DNA from: Stomorhina lunata | Lineage: Eukaryota > Arthropoda > Insecta > Diptera > Rhiniidae | Assembly (NCBI GenBank): GCA_933228675.1 | Contig: OW121741.1 | Location: 133,541,806 to 133,605,805 of the forward strand | Length of the DNA stretch: 64,000 nucleotides | Direction of reading: 5' to 3' | Shown: piece after piece, positions 58,990 through 64,000 of the stretch | Position numbering within the stretch: the first letter of the stretch is position 1 | How the letters are laid out: each line of letters begins with the position of its first letter | Position numbers and translations under genes: made by a program | Notes under the pieces: model-generated | What the model was told of the DNA's origin: nothing | The model's database searches: none | What the model saw: the letters and a program-made list of their open reading frames with translations, nothing else

Positions 58990-61900
58990 TATTCAATTTT
59001 TTTTTAGAAAAATTTTCATTGTTTAAATTTTTATAGAAAAAATTTTCAATATTAAAATATTTATAGAAAAATTTTTGTTATTAAAATTTTTATAGAAAAA
59101 TTTTCGTTTATCATATTTCTATAAAAATTTTAGCAACGAAAATTTTTCTATAAAAACTTTAACAACGTAAATTTTTGTATGAAAATTTTTACAACGAAAA
59201 TTTTTCTATAAAAATTTTTACAACGAAAATTTTTCTATAAAAACTTTAACAACGAAAATTTTTGTATAAACATTTTTACAACGAAAATTTTTCTATAAAA
59301 ATTTTAACAACGAAAATTTTTCTATAAAAATTTTAACAGCGAAAATTTTTCTATAAAAATTTTAACAACGAAAATTTTTCTATAAAAATTTTAACAACGA
59401 AAAATTTTCTATAAAAATTTTAACAACGAAAATTTTTCTATAAAAATTTTAACAGCGAAAATTTGTCTATAAAAATTTTAACAATGAAAATTTTTCTATA
59501 AAAATTATAACAGCGAAAATTTTTCTATAAAAAATTTAATAACGAAAATTTTTCTATAAAAATTTTAACAAAGAAAATTTTTCTATAAAAATTCTAACAA
59601 AGAAAATTTTTCTATAAAAATTTTAACAACGAAAGTTTTTCTATAAAAATTTTAACAACAAAAATTTTTCTATCAAAATTTTTGCAACGAAAATTTTTCT
59701 ATAAAAATTTTAACAACGAAAATTATTCTATAAAAATTTTAATAACGAAAATTTTTCTATAAAAATTTTAACAACGAAAATTTTTCTATAAAAATTTTAA
59801 CAACGAAAATTTTTCTATAAAAATTTTAACAACGAAAATTTTCTATAAAAATTTTAACAACGAAAATTTTTCTATAAAAATTTTAACAACGAAAATTTTT
59901 CTATAAAAATTTTAACAACGAAAATTTTTCTATAAGAATTTTATCAACGAAAATTTTTCTATAAAAATTTTAACAACGAAAATTTTTCTATAAAAATTTT
60001 AGCAACGAAAATTTTTCTTTAAAAATTTTAACAACGAAAATTTTTCTATACAAATTTTAACAACGAAAATTTTTCTATAGAAATTTTAGCAACGAAAATT
60101 TTTCTATAAAAATTTTAACAACGAAAATTTTTCTATAAAAATTTTAACAATGAAAATTTTTCTATAAAAATTTTAACAACGAAAATTTTTCTATAAAAAT
60201 TTTAGCAACGAAAATTTTTTTATAAAAATGTTAATAACGAAAATTTTTCTATAAAAATTTTAACAACGAAAATTTTTCTATAAAAATTTTAACAACGAAA
60301 ATTTTTCTATAAAAATTTTAACAACGAAATATTTCTATAAAAATTTTAACAACGAAGATTTTTCTATAAAAATTTTAACAACGAAGATTTTTCTATAAAA
60401 ATTTTAACAAAGAAAATTTTTCTATAAAAACTTTAAAACGAAAATTTTTCTACAAAAATTTTAGCAACGAAAAATTTTTTTATAAACATTTTAACAATGA
60501 AAATTTTTTTTTCTTTAAAAATTTTAACAACAAAATTTTTGCAAAAAAATTTTAACACCGAAAATTTTTTTATCAAAATTTTGACAACGAAAATTTTTCT
60601 ACATACATTTTTACAACGAAAATTTTTCTATAAAAATTTTAACAACGAAAATTTTTCTATAAAAATTTTAACAACGAAAAATTTTTTTAGAAACGTTTTA
60701 ACAATGAAAATTTTTCTATAAAAATTTTAACAATGAAAATTTTTCTATAAAAATTTTATTAACGAAAATTTTTCTATAAAAATTTTAACAACGAAAATTT
60801 TTCTATAAAAATTTTAACAACGAAGATTTTTCTATAAAAATTTGTATATACAAATTTTAACAACAAAAAGTTTTCTATAAAAATGTTTAAAACGAAACTT
60901 TTTCTACAAAAATTTTAACTACAAAAATTTTTCTATAAAAATTTTAACAACGAAAATTTTTCTACAAAAATTTTAACAACGAAGATTTTTCTATAAGAGT
61001 TTTAACAACGAAAATATTTCTATAAAAATTTAAACAACGAAAATATTTCTATAAAAATTTTAACAACGAAAATATTTCTATTAAAATTTAAACAACGAAA
61101 ATTTTTCTATAAAAATTTTAACAATGAAAATTTTTCTATAAAAATTTTAATAATGAAAATTTTTCCATTAAAATTTAAATAACAAAAATTTTTCTATAAA
61201 TATTTTAGCAATTTTTCTATAAAAATTTTAATAATGAAAAATTTTCCATTAAAATTTGAATAACGAAAATTTTTCTATAAAAATTTTAACAACAAAAATT
61301 TTTCTATAAAAATTTTAACAATGAAAATTTTTCTATAAAAATTTTAACAACGAAAATTTTTATATAAAAATTTGAAAAACGAAAATTTTTCTATAAAAAT
61401 TTTAACAACGAAAATTTTTCTATAAAAATTTTAACAACGAAAATTTTTCTATAAAAATTTTAACAACAAAAATTTTTCTATAAAAATTTTAACAATGAAA
61501 ATTTTTCTATAAAAATTTTAACAACGAAAATTTTTATATAAAAATTTGAAAAACGAAAATTTTTCTATAAAAATTTTAACAACGAAAATTTTTCTATAAA
61601 AATTTTAACAACAAAAATATTTCTATAAAAATTTAAGCAACGAAAATTTTTCTATAAAGATTTAAATAATTCAAATTTTTCCATTAAAATTTGAATAACA
61701 AAAATTTTTCTATAAAAATTTTAGGAATTTTTCTATAAAAATTTTAATAATGAAAATTCTTCCATTAAAATTTGAATAACGAAAATTTTTCTATAAAAAT
61801 TTGAATAACGAAATTTTTTTTATAAAAAATTGAATAAGGAAAATTTTTCTATAAAAATTTTAATAACGAAAATTTTTCTATAAAATTATGAAAATTTTTC

Positions 61901-62945
61901 TATAAAAATTTTAATAACGAAAATTTTTCTATAAAAATTTTAACAACGAAAATTTTTCTATAAAAATTTTAACAACGAAAATTTTTCTATAAAAATTTTA
62001 ACAACGAAAATTTTTCTATAAAAATTTTAACAAAGACAATTTTTCTATAAAAATTTTAACAACGAAAATTTTTCTATAAAAATTTTAACAACGAAAATTT
62101 TTCTATAAAAATGTTTACAACGAAAATTTTTCTATAAAAATTTTAACAACGAAAATTTTTCTATAAAAATTTTAACAACGAAAATTTTTCTATAAAAATT
62201 TTAACAACAAAAATTTTTCTATAAAAATTTTAAAAACAAAAATATTTCTATGAAAATTTAAACAACGAAAATTTTTCTATAAAGATTTAAATAATGTAAA
62301 TTTTTCCATTAAAATTTGAATAACAAAAATTTTTCTATAAAAATTTTAGGAATTTTTCTATAAAAATTTAAATAAAAAAAATTTTTCCATTAAAATTTGA
62401 ATAACGAAAATTTTTCTATAAAAATTTGAATAACGAAATTTTTTTTATAAAAAATTTAATAAGGAAAATTTTTCTATAAAAATTTTAATAACGAAAATTT
62501 TTCTATAAAAATTTTAATAACGAAAATTTTTCTATAAAATTACGAAAATTTTTCTATAAACATTTTAATAACGAAAATTGCTGTATAAAAATTCTTATAA
62601 CGAAATGTTTTTTAAAAAAATTTGAGTAACAAAAATTTTTCTATATAAATTTTAATAACGAAAATTTTTCTATAAAAATTTTATAACGAAGATTTTCTTA
62701 ACAACTAAAATTTTTCAATAAACAATTTAATAATAAAAATATTTCTCTAAAAATTTTAATAACAAAAATTTTATTATAAAAATTATTGTAATTTTAGTAA
62801 CGAAAATTTTTCTGTAAGAATTTTAGTAACGAAAATTTTCTATTAAAATTTTAACAAGGAAAATATTTCTATAAAAATTTTAACACAACAAATGTTTCTA
62901 TAAAAATTTTCGTTATTCAAATTTTTTATAGAAAAATTTACTCTA
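58990..62945 (+). repeat. 29-bp tandem array, CTATAAAAATTTTAACAACG type
   Basis: About 135 units of 29 bp (CGAAAATTTT, TCTATAAAAA, TTTTAACAA); CGAAAA occurs at 59775 and 59804. The left and middle are very homogeneous. The right part contains blocks with TTCCATTAAAATTTGAATAAC and a shortened TTTTAGGAATTTTTCTATAA unit that recur together near 61165-61290, 61680-61800 and 62305-62430, a higher-order pattern spaced about 516 and 625 bp. Half of the CTATAG dyad is lost here (CTATAAAA). The open frame at 60497-60721 is array translation. Confidence 0.97.
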
Positions 62946-64000
62946 TGTCTAACTCTGGAATATTTAAAATGCTATAATAGTTTCAATCTTTTACCCCATT
63001 GTGCAACAATATTTGACGATTTTTTTTAGTATTTTTATATTTCACGCACTGCATGGCATAATATCAGTAAACAACAATAACAAATACATTAAGGATGAAA
63101 AGGATCCCGCCATTACGAAACAGAAGCACACAAAAAGGAGAACACGCACAGCAACAAAATCAATCTTTTAACGTAAAAATAATAAATTTTTAAAATCATT
63201 TGCATATTCCAGCGAGATTGGACTAAAAGAAGAAAATAAAAAAAGAATGAGTTTACATCATAAATATACAGGCAGTTTCTTACTCATATTTATTCCAAGC
63301 TACAATGAGACAACCAAAAGTCAGTCGAATTCAACGGCCCAAGAAGGACTTTTATATTTTCGGTATAAAAACATGAATCATGTACTGTAACCAAAACTGA
63401 ATAGTGATATACTACAAATACTCGTATAGTATATAAAGTTAAATGAGACAAAGGACAGGAAAGGATATGACAGGACAGGCAGCCAAAAACGGTTGACTAC
63501 TAACTTTATAAATATACAAATATTTACATAAAGAAACAGCCAAAATACCAGATAAACTTACAGACTATACAGTTAAATTTAAATGGTATATACACAAAGA
63601 TAACTTAAGGTAGACCATTTACATATGTATGTGTGCATATAAATAAATACATACATACATATATATCAATAAAAAATATACTTTTAAAAATATACCCCCA
63701 CATACTCAAATGTACAATCGACAGAAGAAAAAAAAAACATGAAATGGGTAAAATTATATTATATCAAATATATATCAGATATCTATATGTATGTGTGTGT
63801 GTATTTATGTATAGAGATACTCATACCTACCCATTGACATGCATTTTTTATTTTTATAAAAAATTGAGGATAAAAAATTTAAAATGAAAAATGTTACAAT
63901 CAAACCTGGCGTTGGCATTCAAAATATGCAAAATTCATGTTAAAATATCAGAAAAATAAGCTTTTAAAATAAATATAAATGTACTATACCAAAGGTGGGA
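62946..64000. other. spacer to the end of the window, no gene seen
   Basis: AT-rich sequence with TACATACATACATAT at 63649-63663, TATGTGTGTGTGTATT at about 63790 and a purine-rich stretch (GAAGAAAATAAAAAAAGAATG) near 63228. The 84-codon frame at 63633-63887 covers these simple repeats and has no domain. Confidence 0.6.

Overview
The window looks like non-coding nuclear DNA from a fly, most likely a calyptrate dipteran (house-fly or blow-fly type). The evidence is very high A+T, many dipteran-style microsatellites (GTT/GCA, TG, ACAT, GACT), tRNA-derived SINE copies, a Tc1/mariner transposase relic, and repeat ends carrying (GTCTGTCC)n and an ATTCGGC/GCCGAAT hairpin of a kind I recognise from calyptrate genomes. 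The species cannot be named from this sequence. No intact protein-coding gene was found. Almost every open frame is a translation of satellite DNA or chance. The window could be intergenic heterochromatin-like DNA or the inside of a very large intron.

More than half of the window (about 35 of 64 kb by adding my array coordinates) is tandem repeat in about 14 blocks: 1-1140, 2108-3797, 10182-12950, 14370-16378, 18376-22050, 22630-25450, 26580-29030, 30175-33565, 35185-38110, 40110-42435, 42440-43765, 45380-49400, 51835-53030 and 58990-62945. Most blocks share a repeat length of 31 bp although their sequences differ: CTATAG units with CGTTAT, CGGTAC, GATATG or CTCTTCCCACC as second half, and CTAAAG units with ATCACAGTGAT as second half. 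One block drifts to 32 bp, and two late blocks use 28 and 29 bp. Several carry higher-order repeats (about 190, 265, 373, 529, 760-770 and 1289 bp). The 1289 bp one is almost identical between copies. Array orientation switches between and within blocks.

Between the arrays lie spacers of 0.5 to 6 kb holding decayed mobile elements: two minus-strand tRNA-Ala-like SINEs (4321-4637 with target-site duplication, and 17957-18269); a 2.5 kb composite non-autonomous element (6357-8878) and a relative of its end at 55200-55855; a hairpin repeat present twice (18271-18372 and 42591-42765); a LINE C-terminus relic (32095-32330, perhaps also 31741-31795); a mariner-type transposase pseudogene (49742-50345); a 112 bp MITE-like palindrome (50755-50866); and a 4.4 kb foldback-like element with CACTCAGAAAAAA ends (53953-58383), with other repeats nested in it. 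A weak candidate first coding exon with a good splice donor lies on the minus strand at 39548-39649.

The most interesting signal is structural: a common 31 bp register, near three turns of DNA, kept by arrays whose sequences have diverged beyond easy alignment. Each unit is built from a CTATAG or CTAAAG dyad plus a second block half a unit away.
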